A stretch of 64,000 nucleotides of DNA from NCBI RefSeq assembly GCF_001294335.1, contig NZ_LGKG01000163.1, positions 124,001 through 188,000 of the forward strand, written 5' to 3'. This DNA comes from Streptomyces chattanoogensis. Its GTDB lineage: Bacteria; Actinomycetota; Actinomycetes; Streptomycetales; Streptomycetaceae. A program made the translations under genes and the position numbers. The notes beneath the pieces are model-generated. The model was not told the DNA's origin. It was given only the letters and a program-made list of their open reading frames with translations, and did no database searches. Positions 33,537 through 42,148 of the stretch are shown here, in pieces (position 1 is the first letter of the stretch; each line of letters opens with the position of its first letter).

Positions 33537-36326
33537 ATGGAGATCCCCAGCCCCGACACCCCCGAGGAACTCTCCTGTGACGTCCTCGTCATCGGTGGCG
33601 GCACCGCCGGCACCATGGCCGCGCTCACCGCCGCCGAGCACGGGGCGCAGGTCCTCCTCCTGGAGAAGGCCCATGTCCGCCACTCCGGAGCCCTCGCCAT
33701 GGGCATGGACGGCGTCAACAACGCCGTCATCCCCGGGCGCGCCGAACCCGACGACTACGTCGCCGAGATCACCCGCGCCAACGACGGCATCGTCGACCAG
33801 TCCACCGTCCGCCGGACCGCGACCCGCGGCTTCGCGATGGTGCAGCGGCTGGAGTCGTACGGCGTGAAGTTCGAGAAGGACGAGCACGGGGAGTACGCGG
33901 TCCGGCAGGTGCACCGCTCCGGCTCGTATGTGCTGCCGATGCCCGAGGGCAAGGACGTCAAGAAGGTCCTCTACCGGCAGTTGCGGCGGCGGGAGATGCG
34001 CGAGCGGATCCGTATCGAGAACCGTGTGATGCCGGTGCGCGTGCTGACCGGCGACGACGGCCGGGCGGTCGGGGCGGCGGGCTTCCACACCCGCACGGGT
34101 GCCTTCGTCACGGTCCGCGCGGGCGCGGTGATCCTCGCCACCGGCGCCTGCGGCCGGCTCGGCCTGCCCGCCTCCGGCTATCTCTACGGCACATACGAGA
34201 ACCCCACCAACGCGGGCGACGGCTACGCCATGGCCTACCACGCGGGCGCCGAACTCACCGGCATCGAGTGCTTCCAGATCAACCCGCTGATCAAGGACTA
34301 CAACGGCCCGGCCTGCGCCTATGTCGCCAACCCGTTCGGCGGCTACCAGGTCAACCGGCACGGTGAGCGATTCGTCGAATCCGACTACTGGTCGGGGCAG
34401 ATGATGGCCGAGTTCGCGGCCGAGGTCGCCTCCGAGCGCGGCCCGGTCTATCTCAAGCTCAGTCATCTGCCGGAGGAGTCGGTCGCCGCCCTGGAGACGA
34501 TCCTGCACACCACCGAACGCCCCACCCGCGGCACCTTCCACGCCGGGCGCGGCCACGACTACCGCACCCATGACGTGGAGATGCACATCTCCGAGATCGG
34601 GCTGTGCGGCGGCCATTCGGCGTCGGGCGTGCGCGTCGACGACCACGCCCGGACCACCGTGCCGCGGCTGTACGCGGCGGGGGACCTGGCCTGCGTCCCG
34701 CACAACTACATGATCGGCGCCTTTGTCTTCGGCGATCTGGCGGGCGCAGACGCCGCGCAGTTCCGCACGTACGAGGGCGAGTTGCCCGCCGATCAGCTGC
34801 GGGCGGCGCATGATCTGATCTACCGTCCGCTGCGCCATCCGGACGGCCCGCCGCAGCCCCAGGTCGAATACAAGCTGCGCCGCTTCGTCAACGACTATGT
34901 CGCCCCGCCCAAGAGCGGTGCCCGGCTGTCGCTGGCCGTCGAGCACTTCGCGCGGATGCGCGACGAGATCGCCGGCATGGGCGCCCGTACCCCGCACGAG
35001 CTGATGCGCTGCGTCGAGGTCACCTTCATCCGGGACTGCGCCGAGATGGCCGCCCGGTCGTCGCTGGCCCGCACCGAGTCCCGCTGGGGGCTGTATCACG
35101 CGCGTACGGACCACCCGGACCGCAGGGACGACGAGTGGCTGCACCATCTCGATCTGCGCAAGTCGGCCACGGGGGCGATGGAGTTCACGGCCCGGCCGGT
35201 GGCGCCGTATCTCGTGCCGGTCGACGAGTACGCCCCGGTGGGCGGCGCGTCACGGTTCGTCGGGGAGGTGCATCCGGAGCAGGTCGCCACGGCGGGCCCG
35301 CGGGAGACGCCGCCGGTGGGCACGCCCCAGGCGCGTGACGCGGCGGTGCGCGAGGGCGCGGCGGCCGCCCCGGGGGCCTCTCCCCGCATCCTCGAACTCC
35401 TCGCCCTCGCCGAGGACCAGCCCGGCCTTCCCGCCCTGCATCCGTACCTCACCGATCCCGATCCGGCCGTCCGCCGCGCCGCCGTCGACGCGCTCACCGA
35501 AAGCGTCCCGTCCGGCACGGGCGGGGCCCTCGCCGCCCTCCTCGCCGATGCCGACCCGGCCGTACGGGCCGCCGCCGGGGCGTCGCTGCGCGAACTGGTC
35601 GAGGTTCTGCCGCCGGAACCCGCACTGCGCGAGCCGCTGGTCACGGCCGCCGTGCACGGTGCCGACGCCGTCGTGCGGTCGGCGGCCCTGAACGTCCTGT
35701 CCGCCCTGCGCCTCGGTGACCGCCCGTGCTATGCCGCCGCGCTCGCCGACCCGGTGGTGGACGTCCGTATCCAGGCGGTCCGCGCCCTGGTCTCCGTCGA
35801 TGCCGCCGACGTCCTCCGGCGCGCCGCCGAGGACCCCTCCCGCGAGGTCCGGGTCGCCGCCGCGCAGGGGCTGGGGACCGTGGGCGCCCCGGACCAGCTG
35901 GCGACGCTGCTGCACGACGGGGACCTGCTGGTACGGGCCGCCGCGCTCGCGGCACTGGCCGCCACCGGCTGCCCGCCGCCGTACGACGCGGTGGCCGTCG
36001 CCGCCCTCGGCGACCCGGCCTGGCAGGTCCGCTCCGGCGCCGCCAGGGCCCTGACCGCGGCCGCTCCCGAACGGGCCGTCCCCGCACTGCGGTCCGCCCT
36101 CACCGACGGCCATGCGGACGTGCGTAAGGCGGCGGTACTGGCTCTGGGCGGCCATACCGGGAGCCCGGACGCCCTGCATGCCCTGGCCACCGTCGCGGAC
36201 GATCCGGACGCCGACGTCCGGGCCTACGCCCGGCTGGCGGCCAGGGGCCCCGGCCGGGTACCCGGTCGGTCCAAAACCTCCGGCGCGGCGCTCTCCCTGC
36301 CCGGATCCGCCCATGAGCAGCCCTAG
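33537..36326 (+). CDS. AprA-like FAD flavoprotein fused to HEAT repeats
   Basis: 929 residues from ATG 33537 (GTGAAAGGCACCCC before it). Residues ~13-590 form a fumarate reductase/adenylylsulfate reductase alpha-type flavoprotein: dinucleotide fold CDVLVIGGGTAGTMAALTAA, SGALAMGMDGVNNAVIPG and DYVAEITRANDGIVDQ as in AprA, RAGAVILATGACGRLG, and NAGDGYAMAYHAGAELTGIE. Residues ~615-910 are about nine HEAT repeats (DPDPAVRRAAVDALTE, DPSREVRVAAAQGLG, DPAWQVRSGAARALT). AprA proper has ~620-660 residues and no HEAT array. I infer a redox enzyme acting on the imported compound with the operon's ferredoxin as partner, the HEAT part serving as a docking scaffold. Substrate unknown; assimilatory Streptomyces do not need dissimilatory APS reductase. 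Confidence 0.85.
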   Translation: MEIPSPDTPEELSCDVLVIGGGTAGTMAALTAAEHGAQVLLLEKAHVRHSGALAMGMDGVNNAVIPGRAEPDDYVAEITRANDGIVDQSTVRRTATRGFAMVQRLESYGVKFEKDEHGEYAVRQVHRSGSYVLPMPEGKDVKKVLYRQLRRREMRERIRIENRVMPVRVLTGDDGRAVGAAGFHTRTGAFVTVRAGAVILATGACGRLGLPASGYLYGTYENPTNAGDGYAMAYHAGAELTGIECFQINPLIKDYNGPACAYVANPFGGYQVNRHGERFVESDYWSGQMMAEFAAEVASERGPVYLKLSHLPEESVAALETILHTTERPTRGTFHAGRGHDYRTHDVEMHISEIGLCGGHSASGVRVDDHARTTVPRLYAAGDLACVPHNYMIGAFVFGDLAGADAAQFRTYEGELPADQLRAAHDLIYRPLRHPDGPPQPQVEYKLRRFVNDYVAPPKSGARLSLAVEHFARMRDEIAGMGARTPHELMRCVEVTFIRDCAEMAARSSLARTESRWGLYHARTDHPDRRDDEWLHHLDLRKSATGAMEFTARPVAPYLVPVDEYAPVGGASRFVGEVHPEQVATAGPRETPPVGTPQARDAAVREGAAAAPGASPRILELLALAEDQPGLPALHPYLTDPDPAVRRAAVDALTESVPSGTGGALAALLADADPAVRAAAGASLRELVEVLPPEPALREPLVTAAVHGADAVVRSAALNVLSALRLGDRPCYAAALADPVVDVRIQAVRALVSVDAADVLRRAAEDPSREVRVAAAQGLGTVGAPDQLATLLHDGDLLVRAAALAALAATGCPPPYDAVAVAALGDPAWQVRSGAARALTAAAPERAVPALRSALTDGHADVRKAAVLALGGHTGSPDALHALATVADDPDADVRAYARLAARGPGRVPGRSKTSGAALSLPGSAHEQP

Positions 36327-36355
36327 GATGCGGGTTCCCTCGTCAAGGAGACCCC

Positions 36356-37251
36356 ATGGTGATCAGCGCGACGGGCGCGAGGGGCGCGTCCACCGGGAGC
36401 GGCCCCACCGCCGCCCGCCTCCGGGAACGCTGCCGTGAGACCGTCACGGCCCGCCAGGACGATGTCGTCGCGCTCAGCCACAGGCCGACATGCTGCGCGG
36501 CGGCGCGTTCGACGATGTGACGGCGGCCATGATGGTGCATGCCGCACCGTCCGATGCGATGGGGATGCACTCGCTGGCGCTCAGCAGCTGGCGGATCGCC
36601 TACACCGGCCGGGCGGCGCATGCGGCCGCGCTGCCGCACCGGGGCATCAATGCGGCCGACGCGATGATGATCGCCCCGGTCGCGATCGGCGCGTACCGCC
36701 AGCAGATGGTGCCGGGCGGATTCGTCCACGGGATCGTCACCTCGGGCGGCGAGGCGTCCAACGTCATCCCCGGCCGGACCACCGCCGACTACGACTGCCG
36801 GGCCGAAACGCTGGGGGAACTGCGGGAGTTGCAGGAGCGGATCCGGGCCTGCTTCGAGGCGGGCGCCCTGGCCACGGGCGCCGAACTCGCCCTGGAGACG
36901 ATCGGCAACGACTACGCCGACCTGGTCCAGGACCTGGAGATGAGCCGTCTGTACGGGGCCGCCGCGACCGCCCTCGGCCGCACGGTTCCACCGCGCGATC
37001 CGGCCGTCCGCGGCGGCTCCACCGACATGGGCAATGTCTCGCACGTCGTACCGGCGATCCATCCCATGATCGGCTACGACTGCGGCGGGGCCCTGATGCA
37101 CCACCCCGGGTTCACCCGCCGGGGCATCACCGCGGGCGCGGACCGCGCGGTCCTCGACGGCGGTCTCGCCCTGGCGTGGACGGCGCTCGCACTGGCCGTG
37201 GACGAGGGCCATCGCGCCCGGCTGCTGCGGCGGCTGGCCGACCGGAAATGA
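36356..37251 (+). pseudogene. M20 family amidohydrolase with internal deletion and frameshift
   Basis: ATG 36356 has a good ribosome site (AAGGAGACCCC) and starts an M20/AbgB-like N-terminus that reads RLRERCRETVTARQDDVVAL. At about 36480 the frame breaks. A different frame then gives MLRGGAFDDVTAAMMVHAAP, which in intact enzymes lies ~100 residues further on, and continues normally to the end (ASNVIPGRTTADYDCRAETL, STDMGNVSHVVPAIHPMIGY). The missing part holds the HACGHN and EE(x)GGGK metal/catalytic motifs. The remaining 253-codon frame could be translated but not active. Its stop overlaps the MFS start (ATGA). Confidence 0.82.
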
Positions 37252-38432
37252 CGCCACGTCAGCAATGGCGGCCGGGATACCCCGTGGCCGCGGGCGTGTT
37301 CGCCATCGGCATGGCGGGCACCACGCTGCCGACTCCGCTGTACGGGCTCTACCGCCAGGAGCTCGGGTTCTCCGAACTGATGGTGACGGTGGTCTTCGCC
37401 GCGTACGCGCTCGGGGTGATCGCCGTACTGCTGCTGGCGGGCCATGTCTCCGACGAGGTCGGCCGGCGGCCGGTGCTGCTGTGTGCTCTGGGGCTGTCGG
37501 CGGCCAGTGCGCTGTGCTTCATCTTCGAGGGCGGGCTGCCGGCGCTGTTCGCCGGGCGGGTGCTCTCCGGGTTCGCCGCGGGGCTGTTCAGCGGCGCGGC
37601 GACCGCCGCGGTGCTGGAGCTGGCGAAGCCGGGGCAGGAGGGGCGTGCGGGGTTCGCCGCGACGGCCGCGAACATGGGCGGTCTGGGCTGTGGTCCGCTG
37701 CTGGCGGGTGTTCTGGCGCAGTACGCGCCCTGGCCGCTGACCCTGCCGTTCCTGGTGCACCTGGGGCTGCTGGCCGTGGCGGCGGTGCTCACCTGGCTGC
37801 TGCCGGAGACCGTCGGGAATCCGCGGCGCGCGCGGCTGCGGCCGGAGGGGTTGCGGCTGCCGCCCGAGGTACGCGGGGTGTTCACGCCCTGCGCGGTCGC
37901 GGCGTTCGCCGGGTTCTCGCTGCTGGGGCTCTTCACCGCCGTCGCTCCCAGCTTCGTGAGCCGGACGCTGGGCGTGGACAACCTGGCGGTGTCCGGGGCG
38001 ATCGTCTGCACCGTGTTCCTGGGGTCCACGCTCGGCCAGTTGCTGACGGGCCGGCTGGGCGTGCGCCGGGCCCTGCCGGGCGGCTGTCTGGTGCTGGTGG
38101 CGGGGCTGGTGCTGGTCAGTACGTCCCTGGCGGTGCGGTCGCTGCCCGTCCTGGTCATCGGCGCGGTCTGCGGCGGCATCGGCCAGGGCCTCGCCTTCCG
38201 CGCCGGGCTCACCGCCGTCGGCGCCGCGGCGCCGCCCGCACACCGCGGCGGCACCATCTCGGCCTTCTTCCTCGTCGCCTACCTGGGCATCTCGCTGCCG
38301 GTCGTCGGTGTCGGCGCGCTCACCCTGGTGCTGGGTCTGCGCGGCGCGGGGCTGGCGTTCTCCGGCTGCGTCATCGTGCTGGTGGGGTGCGTCGGCCTGT
38401 ACGTGCTGCGCCGCCCGCCGGCGGAGGAGTGA
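37248..38432 (+). CDS. MFS transporter
   Basis: 394 residues, start ATG overlapping the M20 stop. Twelve hydrophobic segments are countable, with the MFS loop 2-3 motif GHVSDEVGRRPVLL (about 70) and the repeat-half equivalent GRLGVRRALPGG (about 275). The N-terminal half keeps SGFAAGLFSGAATAAVLELA (motif-C-like region of drug:H+ antiporters). The substrate is unknown. Coupling to an amidohydrolase gene suggests that the pair once handled a conjugate or its product, and with the hydrolase dead the transporter may be on its way out or serve another function. Confidence 0.9.
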   Translation: MTPRQQWRPGYPVAAGVFAIGMAGTTLPTPLYGLYRQELGFSELMVTVVFAAYALGVIAVLLLAGHVSDEVGRRPVLLCALGLSAASALCFIFEGGLPALFAGRVLSGFAAGLFSGAATAAVLELAKPGQEGRAGFAATAANMGGLGCGPLLAGVLAQYAPWPLTLPFLVHLGLLAVAAVLTWLLPETVGNPRRARLRPEGLRLPPEVRGVFTPCAVAAFAGFSLLGLFTAVAPSFVSRTLGVDNLAVSGAIVCTVFLGSTLGQLLTGRLGVRRALPGGCLVLVAGLVLVSTSLAVRSLPVLVIGAVCGGIGQGLAFRAGLTAVGAAAPPAHRGGTISAFFLVAYLGISLPVVGVGALTLVLGLRGAGLAFSGCVIVLVGCVGLYVLRRPPAEE

Positions 38433-38564
38433 GCGCGGCCGGCGGGGCGTGGCCGGGAGCCGAAGAGCCGGGCAGCCGCCGGCGTGAAATGGTAGAAAAA
38501 GGGCGAAACCCTCGCGCTCTCGCGAGCTGGCGATCCAGCACACCACCCCGAGAAGGGAGCCGGT

Positions 38565-38642
38565 ATGTCCTCGAAGCGACGCCGCAAGAAGAAGTCCCGC
38601 CGTAAGCACGCGGCCAACCACGGCAAGCGGCCCCAGTCCTGA
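38565..38642 (+). CDS. Ribosomal protein bL37 (25 residues)
   Basis: A 25-codon gene from ATG 38565 with AGAAGGGAGCCGGT upstream: MSSKRRRKKKSRRKHAANHG then KRPQS. The very basic start and the ANHGKRP ending are the hallmark of bL37, a tiny large-subunit protein of actinobacterial ribosomes first seen in mycobacterial structures. It stands alone, preceded by its own AT-richer promoter region (GAAATGGTAGAAAAAGGG around 38485-38505) and followed by a 16-bp terminator hairpin. Confidence 0.85.
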   Translation: MSSKRRRKKKSRRKHAANHGKRPQS

Positions 38643-38666
38643 GCGACGGGCCGCGCCCGGACGGTG

Positions 38667-38708
38667 CCGCCGGGCTCCCCGCGTCCGCGGATGCGGGGAG
38701 CCCGGCGG
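38667..38708. terminator. Terminator hairpin between bL37 and the convergent gene
   Basis: CCGCCGGGCTCCCCGC (38667-38682) pairs with GCGGGGAGCCCGGCGG (38693-38708): 16-bp perfect stem, 10-base loop. It serves bL37 and the convergent gene ending at 38710. Confidence 0.9.
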
Positions 38709-38709
38709 G

Positions 38710-39090
38710 TCAGGCCGACTCGTGGCCGGCGCCACCGGTGATCTTCTCGATCGCCTGCCGGGCCTGTTCGCCCGGGGAGCGGGCGGGCAGCGGCGAAACG
38801 GACGACGACGCGACGGCGGGCTTCGGCGACACGGACGACGGCGCGACGGCGGGCTGCGGCCGCCCCCGCTCCTGCAGCGTGGGGGGCTTCGCGTGCGCCG
38901 CGGACGGACGGCCCCGCAGCCGGTGGCTGGCGGCCTCGTCAAGGCTCACCGCCCGCTTCCACTGAGCGGCGAGCCGCCCGGCCTCCTGGCCGAGTGCGGC
39001 GATGTCCTCCCACTGCAGCCGGAGCGTGACACGGAGTTCGGCCCCTCCGTCGGGCAGGGCGATCAGCGGTGGGGTGGTGGGCTCGGTCAT
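38710..39090 (-). CDS. Hypothetical protein, 126 residues, Pro/Ser-rich C-terminus
   Basis: Strong ribosome site (GAGGAGGGGAAC) before ATG 39090. Residues 1-60 look folded (GGAELRVTLRLQWEDIAALG, QEAGRLAAQWKRAVSLDEAA); residues 65-110 are low-complexity with an imperfect repeat (PQPAVAPSSVSPKPAVASSS); the end is a short helix (EQARQAIEKITGG). No membrane segment or known motif. Function unknown. Confidence 0.65.
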   Translation of the reverse strand: MTEPTTPPLIALPDGGAELRVTLRLQWEDIAALGQEAGRLAAQWKRAVSLDEAASHRLRGRPSAAHAKPPTLQERGRPQPAVAPSSVSPKPAVASSSVSPLPARSPGEQARQAIEKITGGAGHESA

Positions 39091-39195
39091 GTTCCCCTCC
39101 TCGGACGACGAGTGATGGGGAGTAATACGGCGGAGAGGGCCCCGGTGTTCAGTCAGGACCGTCGCGATGTCACGGCGGCCTCCCGCCAGGCCCCT

Positions 39196-39774
39196 TCAGC
39201 CGTCGGCCAGCACCCGTCGCAGTACGCCCAATACGGACTCGTCCGGGAAGCGCTCGCGGGCGGCCGCTTCGGCTCCCGCCAGGACGTCGGCGAGCTGGTC
39301 GGGCCGGGCGGCGGCGAGCAGTGACCGGATCCAGGGGGCGAGGTCGTCGATCCGGTCCGGGACGCCGGGTGGCAACGGGCCCTCGAACGGGGCGAGTTCC
39401 GGCACGGGGGTCCGCTTGGGGCGGCGCGGGCGGCGGGGCGGCAACGAGCGGGCCGGTGCCGTAGCGGGGTCGCGGGGTGCCGGTCGTGCGGCGGCGGCCG
39501 GACCCGTCTCCACCGCGTCGACGGGGACAGGCAGCTCCGGCAGGCGGCCCTCGGAGCAATACTTCCCGGCCTCCAGGCCGATCCGTTCGGGGTGGACGCA
39601 GGCCGGCACCCGCGTCACCCGGTGGTAGCGGAAGCCGTCCGCGTCGTCGAACGGATAGTCCTGGCTCGGCCGGTCCAGCACATCGAAGGCGCCCGCAGGC
39701 AGCCGCAGGGACGGGCAGAACCAGCAGGCGCGGTGATCGGTGGCGTCATCGATGAACGGGACACAGGTGTGCAT
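39196..39774 (-). CDS. Hypothetical cysteine-containing protein
   Basis: 192 residues. The N-terminal half carries CVPF, ACWFCPSLRLPAG and a later ACVHPERIG / KYCSEG, four to five cysteines and histidines that could bind zinc. Then comes a basic Pro-rich linker (RSLPPRRPRRPKRTPVP) and a C-terminal helical domain (DDLAPWIRSLLAAARPDQLA, REEF-like helix AARERFPDESVLGVLRRVLA). No family recognised. It lies on the same strand as the preceding hypothetical gene, 105 bases apart. Confidence 0.6.
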   Translation of the reverse strand: MHTCVPFIDDATDHRACWFCPSLRLPAGAFDVLDRPSQDYPFDDADGFRYHRVTRVPACVHPERIGLEAGKYCSEGRLPELPVPVDAVETGPAAAARPAPRDPATAPARSLPPRRPRRPKRTPVPELAPFEGPLPPGVPDRIDDLAPWIRSLLAAARPDQLADVLAGAEAAARERFPDESVLGVLRRVLADG

Positions 39775-39867
39775 ACCGCGGCACGATATCGCGTGCGGCG
39801 GCCCGGCGGTCGTCCGAGGCAGGCCAACTGGCCTGCGGCGGAGGACCGTTGGGCCACTGACGGCCCG

Positions 39868-40419
39868 TTACATGCCCGCCCGGCCGTCGATCCGCTCGCG
39901 GAGCAGATCGGCGTGGCCGTTGTGGCGGGCGTACTCCTCCACCATGTGCACCAGCACCTCACGCAGCGAGATGGGTCCCCACTCGCAGTGCGCCACGACG
40001 CCGAGGTCGGGCGCCTCGGCCACATACCGGTCCGTGAACGCGCACTCGGCCCGCCATGCCTCCCACGCCCGGGCCACCACCGCGGGGTCCGCCACCGCAC
40101 CGTCGAAGTCCCCGTCGGGCTCGGCCTCGGAGCGGAAGAGCCACGGCGCCTGCTGCCCCGCCATCACCACCCGGAACCAGCCGCGCTCCACCTCGGCCAT
40201 ATGGCGCACCAGCCCGAGCAGCGACAGCGCGGACGGCTCGGCGGAGCGCCTGGCCAGGTCGGCGGCGTCGAGTCCGGCACACTTGAGGTCCAGCGTCAGG
40301 CGCTGGGTGTGCAGATACTTCACGAGCGTGGCCCGCTCGTCGCCCAGGGACGGTCCGTTCGCCCGTGGGTCCTCCCCGGACTCCACGAACATCTCGACGC
40401 GCCTTGTCAGTCCGCTCAT
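39868..40419 (-). CDS. DinB family protein (DUF664 type)
   Basis: 183 residues from the ATG giving MSGLTRRVEMFVESGEDPRA; ATGs 4 and 14 codons upstream are possible. A four-helix bundle with the conserved metal histidines: LGLVRHMAEVERGWF (helix 2) and REVLVHMVEEYARHNGHADL (helix 4, two His). DinB-like proteins of this group in actinobacteria include mycothiol-dependent enzymes, so a mycothiol transferase or maleylpyruvate isomerase-like activity is plausible but unproven. Cytoplasmic. Confidence 0.82.
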   Translation of the reverse strand: MSGLTRRVEMFVESGEDPRANGPSLGDERATLVKYLHTQRLTLDLKCAGLDAADLARRSAEPSALSLLGLVRHMAEVERGWFRVVMAGQQAPWLFRSEAEPDGDFDGAVADPAVVARAWEAWRAECAFTDRYVAEAPDLGVVAHCEWGPISLREVLVHMVEEYARHNGHADLLRERIDGRAGM

Positions 40420-40485
40420 GGCGTCCAGCATCGAGGACGCGCGCCGCGGGCCGCCACCCACTTACGACGTGCGGGAGGGGGGAGT

Positions 40486-42006
40486 TCACCACGCCGCGGG
40501 CGCGTAGTCCTTCAGGAAGCAGCCGTGAAGGTCCTCGCCCTGTTCACCGCGGACGATCGGGTCGTAGACCCGGGCCGCGCCGTCGACCAGGTCGAGCGGG
40601 GCGTGGAAGCCCTCGTCGGCCAGGCGCATCTTCTCCGGGTGCGGGCGCTCGTCGGTGATCCAGCCGGTGTCCACGGCGGTCATCAGGATGCCGTCCGTCT
40701 CCAGCATTTCGCGGGCGCTGGTGCGGGTGAGCATGTTCAGGGCCGCCTTGGCCATGTTGGTGTGGGGGTGGCCGGCGCCCTTGTAGCCGCGGCTGAACTG
40801 CCCTTCCATGGCCGAGACGTTGACCACGTACTTACGGCGGGCGGGCGAGGCCGCCATGGCCGGGCGGAGCCTGCTGACCAGCAGGAAGGGCGCGGTCATA
40901 TTGCACAGCTGGACCTCGAGGAGCTCGACCGGGTCGACCTCGTCCACCTTCTGGATCCAGCTGTTGGAGGCATCGAGGTCGGGGACGAGGCCGCCGGCGT
41001 CGATCGCGGTGCCCGCCTCGATCCGGGCCGGCGAGGCGGAGCCGCTGGTGAGGGCGAGGGAGGTCAGGTCCTCGGCGGTCAGCCCGCCGTTCTCCCCGGT
41101 GGCGGCGGGCAGGGCCGCGGGGGCGCCGCTGCCGAACTGGCCGAGGACGAGGGAGGCGGGCAGTTCCCCGGCGGGGAGCGGCGCCGACTCGGCGGCGACC
41201 AGGTGGCCGTAGGCCGCGGGGGACCGGCGGACGGTCTGCGCGGCGTTGTTGATGAGGATGTCGAGGGGGCCTTCGGCGCTGACCGAGTCGGCGAGGGCGA
41301 GCACCTGGGCCGGGTCGCGCAGGTCGATTCCCACGATCTTCAGCCGGTGCAGCCATTCCGCGCTGTCCGGCATCGCCTTGAAGCGGCGGATCGCGTCGTT
41401 CGGGAAGCGGGTGGTGACGGTGGTGTGCGCGCCGTCGCGCAGCAGGCGGAGCGCGATGTACATGCCGATCTTCGCGCGGCCGCCGGTGAGCAGCGCCCGC
41501 CGGCCGGTGAGGTCAGTACGGGCGTCGCGGCGCGCCCGGTTCTCGACGGCGCAGGCACGGCAGAGCTGGTGGTAGAAGGCGTCGACCTCGACATAGCGGG
41601 CCTTGCAGACGTAGCAGCAGCGGGGCCGCTGCAGGATCCCGGCGATCTCCGACGTCGCGGCGCTGGTCAGGGCCAGGCCCTGGGTCTCGTCGTCGATGCG
41701 GTCGGGCGCTCCGGTGGCGGTGGCCGCGGTGACCGCCTGGTCGTTGGCGGTCTTGGCGGCGCGGCGTTCCTGGCGCCGGCGCTGCTTGACCTTGCGGTAG
41801 ATCCCGGCGGTGGCGCGCCGTATGGTGATCGCGTCGGGGTGGTCCACGGGCAGCGCGTCGAGTTCCTCGAGCACGCTCAGGCAGAGCGCCATCCGATCCG
41901 CGTCGATGCCCGCGTCGATGCCCGTGCCGTCGGTCCGGCCTTCTTCCATCGGGCCTTCTTGGGTCACCGTCATCGCCGCTGCGCCGCTTTCCTGGGTTCG
42001 TGCCAT
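40486..42006 (-). CDS. SDR oxidoreductase with N-terminal zinc-ribbon extension
   Basis: 506 residues from ATG 42006; ATGs 11 and 19 codons in are alternatives. Residues 1-100 are helical and basic (KVKQRRRQERRAAKTANDQA). At ~135-165 a four-Cys zinc ribbon is visible (CCYVCKARYVEVDAFYHQ then LCRAC). From ~180 an SDR Rossmann domain follows: RRALLTGGRAKIGMYIALRL, ILINNAAQTVRRS (NNA motif), NVSAMEGQFS and a Tyr/Lys-like HTNMAKAALN; the usual YxxxK Tyr position is His/Pro-like, so catalysis by the classical mechanism is doubtful. The SDR domain also has a ~70-residue insert (about 285-355). The function is unknown. Confidence 0.75.
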   Translation of the reverse strand: MARTQESGAAAMTVTQEGPMEEGRTDGTGIDAGIDADRMALCLSVLEELDALPVDHPDAITIRRATAGIYRKVKQRRRQERRAAKTANDQAVTAATATGAPDRIDDETQGLALTSAATSEIAGILQRPRCCYVCKARYVEVDAFYHQLCRACAVENRARRDARTDLTGRRALLTGGRAKIGMYIALRLLRDGAHTTVTTRFPNDAIRRFKAMPDSAEWLHRLKIVGIDLRDPAQVLALADSVSAEGPLDILINNAAQTVRRSPAAYGHLVAAESAPLPAGELPASLVLGQFGSGAPAALPAATGENGGLTAEDLTSLALTSGSASPARIEAGTAIDAGGLVPDLDASNSWIQKVDEVDPVELLEVQLCNMTAPFLLVSRLRPAMAASPARRKYVVNVSAMEGQFSRGYKGAGHPHTNMAKAALNMLTRTSAREMLETDGILMTAVDTGWITDERPHPEKMRLADEGFHAPLDLVDGAARVYDPIVRGEQGEDLHGCFLKDYAPAAW

Positions 42007-42148
42007 GTCGTCAAACAATGTCGTCAAACATCTGTTCACGCTTCGGCGGAACTGTACGTAGACCGGGGCGGGTCCGCCAAACCCGGCCGCGGCGAGCGTC
42101 TCTCCTCCCCGCTGTGCACAGGCGGCGCGGGCGGCCAATAGTGGAGGG

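Noticed and set aside
33537..36326. Flavoprotein as succinate dehydrogenase or fumarate reductase subunit A
   Set aside because: No membrane anchor or iron-sulfur subunit of that type is adjacent, and the SGALAMGMDGVNNA and DYVxxxTxxxxGI blocks fit AprA better; still, the superfamily is the same and the substrate unknown.
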